Of a stretch of 64,000 bases of DNA, positions 38,735 to 46,162 are shown one piece after another. The notes beneath the pieces are model-generated. The model saw only the letters and a list, made by a program, of their open reading frames with translations, made no database searches and was not told the DNA's origin. This DNA is from Streptomyces sp. LHD-70. Lineage in GTDB: Bacteria; Actinomycetota; Actinomycetes; Streptomycetales; Streptomycetaceae. The position numbers and the translations under genes were made by a program. Position 1 is the first letter of the stretch. Every line of letters begins with the position of its first letter. The DNA is taken from assembly GCF_031157275.1 (NCBI RefSeq), contig NZ_JAVIFW010000001.1, positions 434,001 to 498,000 of the forward strand, in the 5' to 3' direction.

Positions 38735-39891
38735 CGGGCTTCCTTCCGAGGAGTCGGGGCGGGAACGGGGGCGGATACCGGGGGCAGCGCGGGCGCCACG
38801 AACGCCGGGAGCAGGCCGAGCAGGACGCAGGCCGCGGGCCACAGCGGCAGCGTCGGCGCGACGAGCGGGACGACACCGGGCGCGAGCGCCGCGGGATCGG
38901 TCGAGGCGAACCAGATCATCAGGGCCGCGACGGCCACGCCCGAACCGGACACGAGCCAGGCGCGCACGCCCCAGACGTCCGGCCGGTAGCGGGTGCGCAC
39001 GCTGCGCCGGCCGCCGAGCCAGAGCCCGCCGAGCGCGGCCCCGACGCCGACGAGCAGCAGGGGAAGCCCGAACGAGGCGCCTTCGGCGGCTAGCAGTCCG
39101 TACGTACCCGCGCACATGCCGATCAGGCCGCCGAGCGTGAGCACGGAGGTGGTGTGCCGGACGAGGGGCGGTACGGCGGCGGTACGGCCGTAGCCGCGCG
39201 CGTCCATCGCCGCCGCGAGCGCCACCGAACGCTCCAACGCGCCCTCCAGGACCGGGAGTCCGACCTGGAGCAGCCCGCGTACGCCACGGTCGGCGCGGCC
39301 GCGCAGGCGGCGGGCGGCGCGCAGCCGCTGCAGGTCGGCGATCAGCTGCGGCGCGAACGTGAGGGCCACGACGACGGCGACACCTGCCTCGTACAGCGCG
39401 CTCGGCAGGGACTTCAGCAGCCGCGCCGGGTTGGCGAGGGCGTTCGCGGCGCCCACGCAGATCAGCAGCGTGGCCAGCTTCAGACCGTCGTACAGCGCGA
39501 AGACCAGCGCTTCGGCGGTGACCCGGCCGCCGATCCGGACGCCCTGGGCCCACTCGGGCAGATCGACGTCGGGAAGCGTGAACAGCGTGTGTGAGCCGGG
39601 GATCGGGGAGCCGAGGAAGACGGCGAAGACGAGCCGGATGCCGAGCACGAACAGGCCGAGCTTCACGAACGCGCCGTAACTGCGCGCCCAGGGAGCCTCG
39701 CTGCGCCGCGCCGCCACCACGTACCCGGCGACGCCCACGAGCAGCCCGAGCAGCAGCGGGTTGGTGGTGCGCGACGCGGCCGTGCCGAGGCCGAGCGCCC
39801 ACACCCACCAGGCGCCCGGGTGCAGGGCGTTGCTGCGGTTCGCCTCGGGTGCGAGCAGGCCGCGGCGCGCGGTGGCCTTCTCCGCGAACAT
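38731..39891 (-). CDS. ecfT: ECF transporter transmembrane (T) component
   Basis: A 386-residue membrane protein. N-terminal HPGAWWVWALGLGTAASRTTNPLLL opens the CbiQ/EcfT domain. The two coupling-helix motifs that contact the ATPases appear as SRTTNP-adjacent region and AAAMDARGYGRTA (A-R-G type, about 253-265). Six to eight helices are predicted, more than the minimal EcfT, with an additional C-terminal helical pair. ATG 39891 lies 14 bp after the SCO2322-family stop. Confidence 0.88.
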   Translation of the reverse strand: MFAEKATARRGLLAPEANRSNALHPGAWWVWALGLGTAASRTTNPLLLGLLVGVAGYVVAARRSEAPWARSYGAFVKLGLFVLGIRLVFAVFLGSPIPGSHTLFTLPDVDLPEWAQGVRIGGRVTAEALVFALYDGLKLATLLICVGAANALANPARLLKSLPSALYEAGVAVVVALTFAPQLIADLQRLRAARRLRGRADRGVRGLLQVGLPVLEGALERSVALAAAMDARGYGRTAAVPPLVRHTTSVLTLGGLIGMCAGTYGLLAAEGASFGLPLLLVGVGAALGGLWLGGRRSVRTRYRPDVWGVRAWLVSGSGVAVAALMIWFASTDPAALAPGVVPLVAPTLPLWPAACVLLGLLPAFVAPALPPVSAPVPAPTPRKEAR

Positions 39892-39904
39892 CCGGTACCC
39901 GGCC

Positions 39905-40570
39905 TCAGCCGCGGCGACGGCGGGCCTGCCACAGGGCGGCGCCGCCGAGTGCCAGTGCTGCGGCCACGCCCGCGACCACCCCGACGGACGGCCCTTCGTC
40001 CTTCGAGCCGAGGGGTGCGGCCTCCCGCTCGCCGCCGTCCGCGCCGCCCTCCGCGACCTGCTCGCCGCAGCCGGACGCCGGATACCCGGCGATGGCGCAC
40101 AGCAGGGCGTCGCTGCCGTAGCGCAACGGCTCGGCGACGTCCGCGAGCGCCTCGGCGGAGGTGCCGTCCTCAGGGATCTGCGCACAGGCGGTACGCGGCT
40201 TCGGCGGGGTCTCGCCCTTCGGGGCGTCCTTCGCGGTGCCGAAGTCGAGGACGAGGGCGACGCGCTTGGCGCCGTCCTTGGCGGGGGTGTCCGCGCAGAT
40301 CCGCCCGAACTCCGTGGCGCCGCGCGGCTTGGCGGCGTCCTTCGAGTCGGCGCTCACGGAGAACCGGAACCCTTCGACGTCGCCGTCGGCGGGCTTGGCG
40401 GACGACGGCCCCTGAGTCGCGTACTGCCAGGCCCCGTCCTGGTGGTACCAGAACGACCAGTACCGGTAGCCGGCGGCGTGGGCGTTGGCGGGGGCGGCGC
40501 AGAGGATCGAGACGAGCAGGACGAGTATCCAGCCCGTCCGGCGCGCGCCCTTCTTCGTCGGTCCTCTCAC
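39905..40570 (-). CDS. SCO2322-family secreted, membrane-anchored protein
   Basis: A 221-residue protein with a signal peptide (WILVLLVSILCAAPANAHA), an extracytoplasmic domain (YRYWSFWYHQDGAWQYATQGP; CADTPAKDGAKRVALVLDFGTA; four Cys), and a C-terminal helix (GVVAGVAAALALGGAAL) with basic anchor. It is named for its S. coelicolor homologue; function unknown. GTG 40570 overlaps the upstream stop as GTGA. Its fixed place between the toroid protein and EcfT suggests an accessory surface subunit in ligand capture. Confidence 0.85.
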   Translation of the reverse strand: MRGPTKKGARRTGWILVLLVSILCAAPANAHAAGYRYWSFWYHQDGAWQYATQGPSSAKPADGDVEGFRFSVSADSKDAAKPRGATEFGRICADTPAKDGAKRVALVLDFGTAKDAPKGETPPKPRTACAQIPEDGTSAEALADVAEPLRYGSDALLCAIAGYPASGCGEQVAEGGADGGEREAAPLGSKDEGPSVGVVAGVAAALALGGAALWQARRRRG

Positions 40571-41784
40571 AGCTGGTTCTTCTTGTTACGACCACTCAGC
40601 AGGAACCCGAACCCGACACTGGCGATGAAGAAGACGCCGATGACCCACCACGGGCTGAGGCCGCTGTCGTCGTCCTTCTTCTCCTCGGCCGCCGCGTCCT
40701 CCTGCTGCGGGGCGGGGCCGGTGGCGTTGAGGGAGCGGACCAGGTCGGTCGCGCCGAAGTCCTTCGGGTTCGCGCCCGCGGCCTGCGCGGCGAAGATCAA
40801 CTGGGCGTACGCGGCGGGGCCGTTGTCCTTGGCCCACTTCGCGGCGTGCTGCTGCAGCCAGTCCGTGGACTTCTCGGCCTGGTCGCCGAGGCCGGCCGCG
40901 GACAGGGCGACGACGGCGTCCGCCGTGTTGCCGTAGTCCGGCTGGTTCTCGGAGCCCGGCAGCGCGGACGTGAGGTGGTCGTTCTCGGCGAGCTGCCCGG
41001 CCAGGTACGCGGCGCCGTTCTTCGCGGCCTGCGCCACGTCCTTCGGGGCGGCGCACTTCGCGGGCTCGGCCGCCTCGGCCGCGGGCTTCACCACGAGCCC
41101 CTTGTCGAGGGAGCCGAGTACGCCCGCCGCGGTGGCGTCGGCGTTGGGGGCGAGCTTGCCGGTCTTCATGTCGGCGAGGCCGAACGCGCCGTCCTCGCCC
41201 TTGCCGCAGGGGAGCGCGAGCTTCGGCAGGGCGTCGTGCGCGGACTTGCCCTTCTGCGACGTGACCTCGGCCGGCTTCTCCCCGGCGGCGACGAGGGCGC
41301 CTACGACGATGCCGGTGGAGTTGGCGTCGCTGGGCAGGCCGGGGTTGTAGCCCCAGCCGCCGTCCTGGTTCTGCACGGACTTCAGCCAGCCGACGGCCTT
41401 CTTCACGGTGGCGTCCTGGCCGCCGAGCGCGCTGAGCGCCTGTACGGCGGCGGCCGTGGAGTTGGAGTCGACTTGCGTCTTCGCGTCGCACGCCTCGCCC
41501 GGGTCGGCCCGGAACGCCGCGAAGCCGCCGCTGTCGCACTGCTGGCCGGTCAGCCAGTCCACCGCCTTCCGCGCGGGCTTCACGCCGACGGAGTCCTGCG
41601 CGAGCAGCGCGTACGACTGCCGGAAGACGCCGTCGAACTTCGGGTCCTTGTCGCCGTACAGGCCGGACGGCAGCGCCGCCGAGGAGCTGGGCGAGGGCGT
41701 CTCCGCTGCGTGGGCGGCGGGCACGGCGGCCGTGAGGAGCACTGCGGTGGCAGCGGCGGCGGCCGCGCTGCGGCGAACGTTCAT
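40567..41784 (-). CDS. Surface alpha/alpha-toroid protein (prenyltransferase/squalene-oxidase repeat; transcobalamin-like)
   Basis: A 405-residue exported protein with a signal peptide (AAAAAATAVLLTAAVPAAHA). Repeated toroid motifs follow: DWLTGQQCDSGGFAAF, SNSTAAAVQALSALGG, VGWLKSVQNQDGGWGYNPG, DYGNTADAVVALSAAG. A charged spacer and a C-terminal transmembrane helix (WWVIGVFFIASVGFGFLLSG) with basic tail anchor it. The QDGGWGY/QxDSGGF repeats are those of squalene-cyclase-type toroids, the same fold as transcobalamin and intrinsic factor. First gene of the ECF operon, behind a probable cobalamin riboswitch; likely a surface ligand collector (inference). Confidence 0.85.
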   Translation of the reverse strand: MNVRRSAAAAAATAVLLTAAVPAAHAAETPSPSSSAALPSGLYGDKDPKFDGVFRQSYALLAQDSVGVKPARKAVDWLTGQQCDSGGFAAFRADPGEACDAKTQVDSNSTAAAVQALSALGGQDATVKKAVGWLKSVQNQDGGWGYNPGLPSDANSTGIVVGALVAAGEKPAEVTSQKGKSAHDALPKLALPCGKGEDGAFGLADMKTGKLAPNADATAAGVLGSLDKGLVVKPAAEAAEPAKCAAPKDVAQAAKNGAAYLAGQLAENDHLTSALPGSENQPDYGNTADAVVALSAAGLGDQAEKSTDWLQQHAAKWAKDNGPAAYAQLIFAAQAAGANPKDFGATDLVRSLNATGPAPQQEDAAAEEKKDDDSGLSPWWVIGVFFIASVGFGFLLSGRNKKNQL

Positions 41785-41837
41785 GATCGGGGCGGGTGCC
41801 TCTCCTGCGGGGAGCAGGGGCGCGGGCCCGCGCGGGG

Positions 41838-42020
41838 GACCGAGCTCCGGCTCCGGATACCTCGACGGTGCGACGGGGAGCGCACGCCTGTGCGGGGCGT
41901 TCCGGCTCGCCGAAGCGGGCTCGTGCTTGTGCTCGCGCTCGGCTCACGGCTGCGGGTCAGCGCCGTTTTCCACCGGCTTCCCCCCGTACGGGCGTGTGAT
42001 TACCCGGCCACTGTACCGGG
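41838..42020 (-). promoter_or_regulatory. Probable cobalamin riboswitch before the toroid-ECF operon
   Basis: Read on the minus strand, 41943-41985 contains GGGGGAAGCCGGTGGAAAAC followed by GGCGCTGACCCGCAGCCGTG and AGCC. This matches the conserved cobalamin aptamer core (GGGAA..GGTG..A..C..GCTG.CCCGCA.C.GTGA). A diverged B12-box-like segment, GCCGGAGCTCGGTCC, lies at about 41838-41855. A further hairpin (CCTGC...GCAGG) close to the start codon could carry the expression switch. Confidence 0.7.
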
Positions 42021-42053
42021 CGGTCACCCAGGGCGGCCGGGCCGCTCTCTTCT

Positions 42054-42279
42054 CCCCACCCCGCCCCTTCCCGAACTGGGGCTCCGCCCCAGACCCCTCC
42101 CCAAGCTCTCGGCTTCGCTCGAACAGGGGGGACCCCCATCTCAAACGCCGGAGGGGCTGGTTTTTAGGGGCGCGGGGCTGTGACACTTGCGGCTCCGCCG
42201 CGGGGCGCGATCGGCCACGACGGCGCGGCAGCCGAACGACGACGCCGACGGCAGTCTTTCGGGAAGGGGCGGGGCGGGG
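42054..42279. repeat. Intergenic repeat block bounded by 22-bp inverted repeats
   Basis: CCCCACCCCGCCCCTTCCCG-AA at 42054-42075 and its complement at 42258-42279 (one mismatch) enclose a GGGGCTCCGCCCC hairpin, the 45-bp hairpin repeat (42096-42140), and CTCAAACGCCGGAGGGGCTG (42140-42159). A third copy of the boundary sequence is at 47527-47548. It fills the gap between the riboswitch and the MBL gene; no gene is seen. Confidence 0.8.
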
Positions 42280-42307
42280 AGAAAAGAACCCCGGCCCCCA
42301 GAGACCC

Positions 42308-43360
42308 TCACACGGCCCGATACGAAACCGGCTCGCTCCCCGGCACAACCTCCGCGAGCCCCAGTTTCACGAGCCGGCGCAGGTGGGCCTCCGCCTCGGA
42401 GACGGCGATGTTGCGGGAGCCGTGCGGGATCTGGGCCCAGGGGCGGTTCCACTCCATGCGCTCGGCGATCTGCCAGGGCGTGAGCGGGGCGGAGAGGAGT
42501 TCGCGCAGGTCGCGCAGGCGGGCCTCGTGGTGGCCGAGGAGTTCCTCGACGCGGGCCCGGGAGTCGGTGAACGCGTACTGGTGCGCGGGCAGCACCTCCG
42601 CGACGCCGAGTCGGCCGATCCGCTCCAGGGAGTCCAGGTAGTCGCCGAGCGGATCGATCACTGTGGCACCGGCGTCGTCCGGGTCCTCGTACAGGCCGAT
42701 GTGCGGGGTGATGCCGGGCAGCAGGTGGTCGCCGGAGAAGAGTCTGCCGCGGCCGGGCTGCCCGGTGGGGTGCTCCTCGTCGAGGTGCAGGCAGACGTGG
42801 CCCGGGGTGTGGCCAGGCGTCCAGATCGCGCGCAGGCGGCGGCCCGCGAGGTCGAGGAGTTCGCCGGGGACGATCTCCCGGTCGGGCAGGGCGGCGTTCA
42901 GCCCCGGCAGGGTGCGCAGGCGGCCGGAGGAGCGGGCCGCGCGCAGCGGTGCGAGGTGCTCGTCGGGCGCCCCGGCGGCGGCGAGCTTCCCGGCGAGGTA
43001 GTCGAGCCAGCGGGCGGGCTCCTGCGCGCGGGTGCGGCGTACGACATGGGCGTCGGCGGCGTGCATGGCGATCCACGCGCCGGAGACCTCGCGCACGCGC
43101 CCGGAGAGACCGTGGTGGTCGGGGTGGTGATGCGTGACGAGTACGCCGTGCAGATCCTCGACCGCCGTTCCGCACGCCACGAGCCCCGCGGCCAGGGCGT
43201 CCCAGGAGTCCGGGTCGTCCCAGCCGGTGTCGACGAGGACGGGCCCGCGGTCGGTGTCGAGGAGATGGACGAGCGTGTGGCCGAGCGGGTTGTCCGGGAT
43301 GGGCACCTTGATGCTCCACACCCCGCCGCCGTGCTCGATCACCGTCGGTTCCGTCGTCAT
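42308..43360 (-). CDS. MBL-fold metallo-hydrolase
   Basis: A 350-residue beta-lactamase-fold hydrolase with the full metal set: THHHPDHHGLSG (about residues 80-91), a later His in TPGHTPGHVCLHLD, an Asp in LFSGDHLLPG, and LPAHQYAF near the C-terminus. A C-terminal winged-helix-like region (ELLSAPLTPWQIAERM) is typical of the LACTB2/glyoxalase-II-like subgroup. ATG 43360 follows AGGGGGATG. The gene diverges from the aldehyde dehydrogenase gene and has an exact KstR pattern 65-78 bp upstream, which ties it to the sterol regulon; it may hydrolyse a CoA thioester (inference). Confidence 0.88.
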   Translation of the reverse strand: MTTEPTVIEHGGGVWSIKVPIPDNPLGHTLVHLLDTDRGPVLVDTGWDDPDSWDALAAGLVACGTAVEDLHGVLVTHHHPDHHGLSGRVREVSGAWIAMHAADAHVVRRTRAQEPARWLDYLAGKLAAAGAPDEHLAPLRAARSSGRLRTLPGLNAALPDREIVPGELLDLAGRRLRAIWTPGHTPGHVCLHLDEEHPTGQPGRGRLFSGDHLLPGITPHIGLYEDPDDAGATVIDPLGDYLDSLERIGRLGVAEVLPAHQYAFTDSRARVEELLGHHEARLRDLRELLSAPLTPWQIAERMEWNRPWAQIPHGSRNIAVSEAEAHLRRLVKLGLAEVVPGSEPVSYRAV

Positions 43361-43424
43361 CAGGACATCCCCCTGCGGTTGGGCGCACACCAGGTACACG
43401 TCCTGGCCCGACGGCCACTATAAC

Positions 43425-43438
43425 TAGAACCAGTTCCA
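43425..43438. promoter_or_regulatory. KstR-type operator before the MBL hydrolase gene
   Basis: TAGAACCAGTTCCA fits TnnAACnnGTTnnA at every fixed position. It lies 65 bp upstream of the MBL start and 145 bp before the aldehyde dehydrogenase. Confidence 0.78.
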
Positions 43439-43519
43439 ATGGTTGCTCAACGCACCCCATTTGCAAGGGGGTTCGCGAGGGCGTGCCCCGCGTGCGTCCG
43501 GGCCGTGGACTCCTAGAAG

Positions 43520-43533
43520 TAGAACTGGTATCA
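43520..43533. promoter_or_regulatory. Near-match KstR operator before the aldehyde dehydrogenase gene
   Basis: TAGAACTGGTATCA fits the KstR pattern with one change (GTA for GTT). It overlaps a wider AGAACT...AGTTCT inverted repeat (43521-43538) and lies 50 bp upstream of the start codon. Confidence 0.6.
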
Positions 43534-43534
43534 G

Positions 43535-43552
43535 TTCTGAAAGCGCGTCAGA
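43535..43552. promoter_or_regulatory. Second palindrome (TCTGA-N6-GTCAG) before the aldehyde dehydrogenase gene
   Basis: TTCTGAAAGCGCGTCAGA, directly adjoining the KstR-like site. Shares TCTGA-N6-GTCAG exactly with sites before fadE34 and the MaoC gene. Confidence 0.55.
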
Positions 43553-43582
43553 TACGGTACGTCCCCCGGGAGGAAACCGGCC

Positions 43583-45040
43583 ATGACCGAGCTCGTGGAG
43601 CATCAGAAGCTGTTCATCGGCGGGGAGTGGGCGGACCCCCTCGGCAGGGACGTCATCGAGGTGATCTCCCCGCACACCGAGGAAGTCGTCGGACGGGTGC
43701 CGCACGCCGCGCCCGCCGACGTGGACCGGGCCGTCGCCGCCGCCCGCCGCGCCTTCGACGACGGACCCTGGCCCAGGATGACGCTCGACGAGCGGATCGA
43801 GGTCGTCACCCGGATCAAGGACGCCTTCGCGGTCCGGCACGAGGAGATCGCCCGCGTCATCAGCGGCCAGAACGGCACCCCATACACGTCCAGCGTCATG
43901 GTGCAGGCCCTCGCCGCGATGATGGTCTGGGACTCCGCCATCACCACCGCCCGCGACTTCACCTACGAGGAGAAGCGCGACGGCGTGCTCGGCAAGCTGC
44001 TCGTCCGGCGCGAGCCCGTGGGGGTCGTGGCGGCCGTGGTGCCGTGGAACGTCCCGCAGTTCACCGCCGCCGCCAAGCTCGCGCCCGCGCTGCTCGCCGG
44101 CTGCCCGGTGGTCCTCAAGGTCTCGCCCGAGACCCCGCTCGACGGCTACCTGCTCGCCGAGATCGCCGCCGAGGCCGGGCTGCCCGAGGGGGTGCTCTCG
44201 GTCATACCCGCAGACCGCGAGGTCAGCGAGTACCTCGTCGGGCACCCCGGCGTCGACAAGGTCTCGTTCACCGGCTCGGTCGCCGCGGGCAAGCGCGTGA
44301 TGGAGGTCTGCGCCCGTCACCTCACCCGCGTCACACTGGAGTTGGGCGGAAAGTCAGCCGCGATCGTGCTGCCCGACGCCGATGCGAGCACCGCCGTGCA
44401 GGGCATCGCGCCCTTCGCCTGGATGATCAACGGCCAGGCCTGCGTGGCCCAGACCCGGATCCTCGTACCGCGCTCCCGCTACGACGAGTTCGCCGAGGCC
44501 TTCGCCGCGGCCGCCTCGGGTCTGAAGGTCGGCGACCCGCTCGACCCGGCCACCGAACTCGGCCCGCTCGTCGCGAAGCGCCAGCAGCAGCGCTCCCTCG
44601 ACTACATCCGCATCGGCCAGGAAGAGGGCGCCAAGGTCCTCGCGGGCGGCGGCCGTCCGGCGGGCCTGGACAAGGGCTGGTACGTCGAGCCCACCCTGTT
44701 CGGCGAGGTCGACAACTCCATGCGGATCGCCCGCGAGGAGATCTTCGGCCCGGTGATCTGCCTGCTCCCGTACGACGACGAGGCCGAGGCCGTGAAGATC
44801 GCCAACGACTCCGACTACGGGCTGAGCGGCAGCGTCTGGACCGCCGACGTCGAGCGCGGCATCGACATCGCCCGGCGGGTCCGCACCGGCACGTACAGCG
44901 TCAACACCTTCAGCCTCGACATGCTCGGCCCCTTCGGCGGCTACAAGAACTCCGGCCTGGGGCGGGAGTTCGGGCCCGAGGGGTACGGGGAGTACTTCGA
45001 GCACAAGATGATCCACCTGCCGTCCGGCTATGAAGGGTGA
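43583..45040 (+). CDS. NAD(P)-dependent aldehyde dehydrogenase
   Basis: A 485-residue aldehyde dehydrogenase. The NAD region includes VVPWNVPQF, the general base is Glu253 in ELGGKSA, the nucleophile Cys287 in NGQACVAQTRI, and EEIFGPV and GPFGGYKNSGLGREFG complete the fold. ATG 43583 follows GGGAGG. With cyp125 able to make a terminal alcohol or aldehyde, this enzyme is a good candidate to form the side-chain acid that is activated for beta-oxidation; that role is inferred from shared operators. The ferredoxin gene follows after 9 bp. Confidence 0.92.
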   Translation: MTELVEHQKLFIGGEWADPLGRDVIEVISPHTEEVVGRVPHAAPADVDRAVAAARRAFDDGPWPRMTLDERIEVVTRIKDAFAVRHEEIARVISGQNGTPYTSSVMVQALAAMMVWDSAITTARDFTYEEKRDGVLGKLLVRREPVGVVAAVVPWNVPQFTAAAKLAPALLAGCPVVLKVSPETPLDGYLLAEIAAEAGLPEGVLSVIPADREVSEYLVGHPGVDKVSFTGSVAAGKRVMEVCARHLTRVTLELGGKSAAIVLPDADASTAVQGIAPFAWMINGQACVAQTRILVPRSRYDEFAEAFAAAASGLKVGDPLDPATELGPLVAKRQQQRSLDYIRIGQEEGAKVLAGGGRPAGLDKGWYVEPTLFGEVDNSMRIAREEIFGPVICLLPYDDEAEAVKIANDSDYGLSGSVWTADVERGIDIARRVRTGTYSVNTFSLDMLGPFGGYKNSGLGREFGPEGYGEYFEHKMIHLPSGYEG

Positions 45041-45049
45041 GGTGTCCCG

Positions 45050-45283
45050 ATGGGTGACCGCTGGCAGGTCGAGGTGGACCGGAGCCTGTGCATCGGCTCC
45101 GGGATGTGCGTGAACGCTGCCGCGGAGGGCTTCCGCCTTGACTCCGCGCGGCAGTCCCATCCCGTCCATACGGAGACGGACGCCGATGAGGACGTGCTCG
45201 CGGCGGCGGAGGGGTGTCCGGTGGAGGCGATCTCCCTCACTGTCCTGGGGACGGGGGAGCCGGTGTTTCCGCCGGAGGAGTAG
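45050..45283 (+). CDS. 3Fe-4S ferredoxin (P450 partner type)
   Basis: A 77-residue ferredoxin with CIGSGMC (14-20) and CPVEAI (about 56) cysteines, the short single-cluster form (C-x5-C ... C-P) that serves actinobacterial P450s. The segments MGDRWQVEVDRSLCIGSG and VEAISL are typical. It is cotranscribed with the aldehyde dehydrogenase, in the same regulon as cyp125. Confidence 0.92.
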   Translation: MGDRWQVEVDRSLCIGSGMCVNAAAEGFRLDSARQSHPVHTETDADEDVLAAAEGCPVEAISLTVLGTGEPVFPPEE

Positions 45284-45293
45284 CCGTACGAGG

Positions 45294-45325
45294 AAGGGGC
45301 GGGGCTACGGTGCGCCCCGCTCCTT
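45294..45325. terminator. Terminator shared by ferredoxin and kstR
   Basis: AAGGGGCGGGG / CCCCGCTCCTT arms (one mismatch) around a 10-nt loop that contains the kstR stop codon, between convergent genes. Confidence 0.75.
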
Positions 45326-45940
45326 GGGTGTCGTCAGGTCGATCAGCCTGCACACCGTCTCGATGTCGATCTTCACCTGGGCGATCGAGGCCCGCCCCGA
45401 CAACCAGGTGATCAGGGCCGAGTGCCAGGTGTGCTCGATGACCCGGACCGCGGACAGCTGCTGCGGGGTCGGCTCGGCGTCCAGGCCCATCGCGTCCAGG
45501 ATGATCGCCGTGGTGAGCCGGGAGACCGTGTCGACCTCGGGGGAGACCGAGCGGTCCGCGAAGGTCAGGGCGCGGACCATCGCGTCGGCCAGATGCGGCT
45601 CGCGCTGCAGGGCGCGGAAGGCCCGCATCAGCGTCTCGGCGACCCGCTCGGCCGCGTCGTCCCCGGCGGGCGGGCGCTTGCGGAGCGTCGTATGCATGTG
45701 CTGGAGCTGGTCCTGCATGGTCGCGACGAGCAGGTGCACCTTGGACGGGAAGTAGCGGTAGAGCGTGCCGAGGGCGACGCCGGCGGCCTCGGCGACCTCG
45801 CGCATCTGCACCGCGTCGAACCCGCCCCTGCTGGCCAGTTGCGCGCTGGCGTGCAGGATGCGGCGTCGCCGGGCTTCCTGACGCTCGGTCAGGGGAGGGG
45901 ATGCCGCGCCGGAGTCCTTCACTTCCACTTCCGCAGTCAT
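45305..45940 (-). CDS. kstR: KstR-like TetR repressor
   Basis: A 211-residue TetR-family regulator. The DNA-binding domain (about 20-66) reads LTERQEARRRRILHASAQLA, GGFDAVQMREVAEAAGVALG and TLYRYFPSKVHLLVATM. The stretch G-G-F/Y-x-A-V-Q-M-R ... LYRYFPSKVHLLV is nearly the same as in mycobacterial KstR, the cholesterol-catabolism repressor released by a CoA-activated sterol acid. The C-terminal part (ALQREPHLADAMVRALTFAD; TWHSALITWLSGRASI) also fits KstR. ATG 45940 is used. An exact KstR operator lies 156 bp upstream, indicating autoregulation. Matching sites stand before other sterol genes in the window. Confidence 0.85.
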   Translation of the reverse strand: MTAEVEVKDSGAASPPLTERQEARRRRILHASAQLASRGGFDAVQMREVAEAAGVALGTLYRYFPSKVHLLVATMQDQLQHMHTTLRKRPPAGDDAAERVAETLMRAFRALQREPHLADAMVRALTFADRSVSPEVDTVSRLTTAIILDAMGLDAEPTPQQLSAVRVIEHTWHSALITWLSGRASIAQVKIDIETVCRLIDLTTPKERGAP

Positions 45941-46095
45941 ATGTCCCGTTCCGTGATGCCGATCCAGCGAGCCTGGGATCCGGGCCCGCGAGGAGCACAG
46001 CATGGCAGGGGCTCCGTCGTGGCGCGAATCACCTGATCCAGGCCTTCCGGTGTCGTTACCTGCCGGTAAATTCGAAGCTCTCAAGCGATCAAGTC

Positions 46096-46109
46096 TGAAA
46101 CTTGTTCTA
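46096..46109. promoter_or_regulatory. KstR-type operator between kstR and the glycosyltransferase gene
   Basis: TGAAACTTGTTCTA fits TnnAACnnGTTnnA at every fixed position. It is 156 bp from the kstR start and 54 bp from the divergent glycosyltransferase start, so it may control both. Confidence 0.75.
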
Positions 46110-46162
46110 GGTTAGCGTCCCGACGTAGTGTCGCGGGAGCCGCAGGGAGAAGGGGGCCGCGC

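Noticed and set aside
42308..43466. GTG 43399 as the start of the MBL hydrolase
   Set aside because: It would put the KstR-type site only 26 bp away and lacks a ribosome binding site; ATG 43360 has AGGGGGATG and begins directly before the conserved fold.
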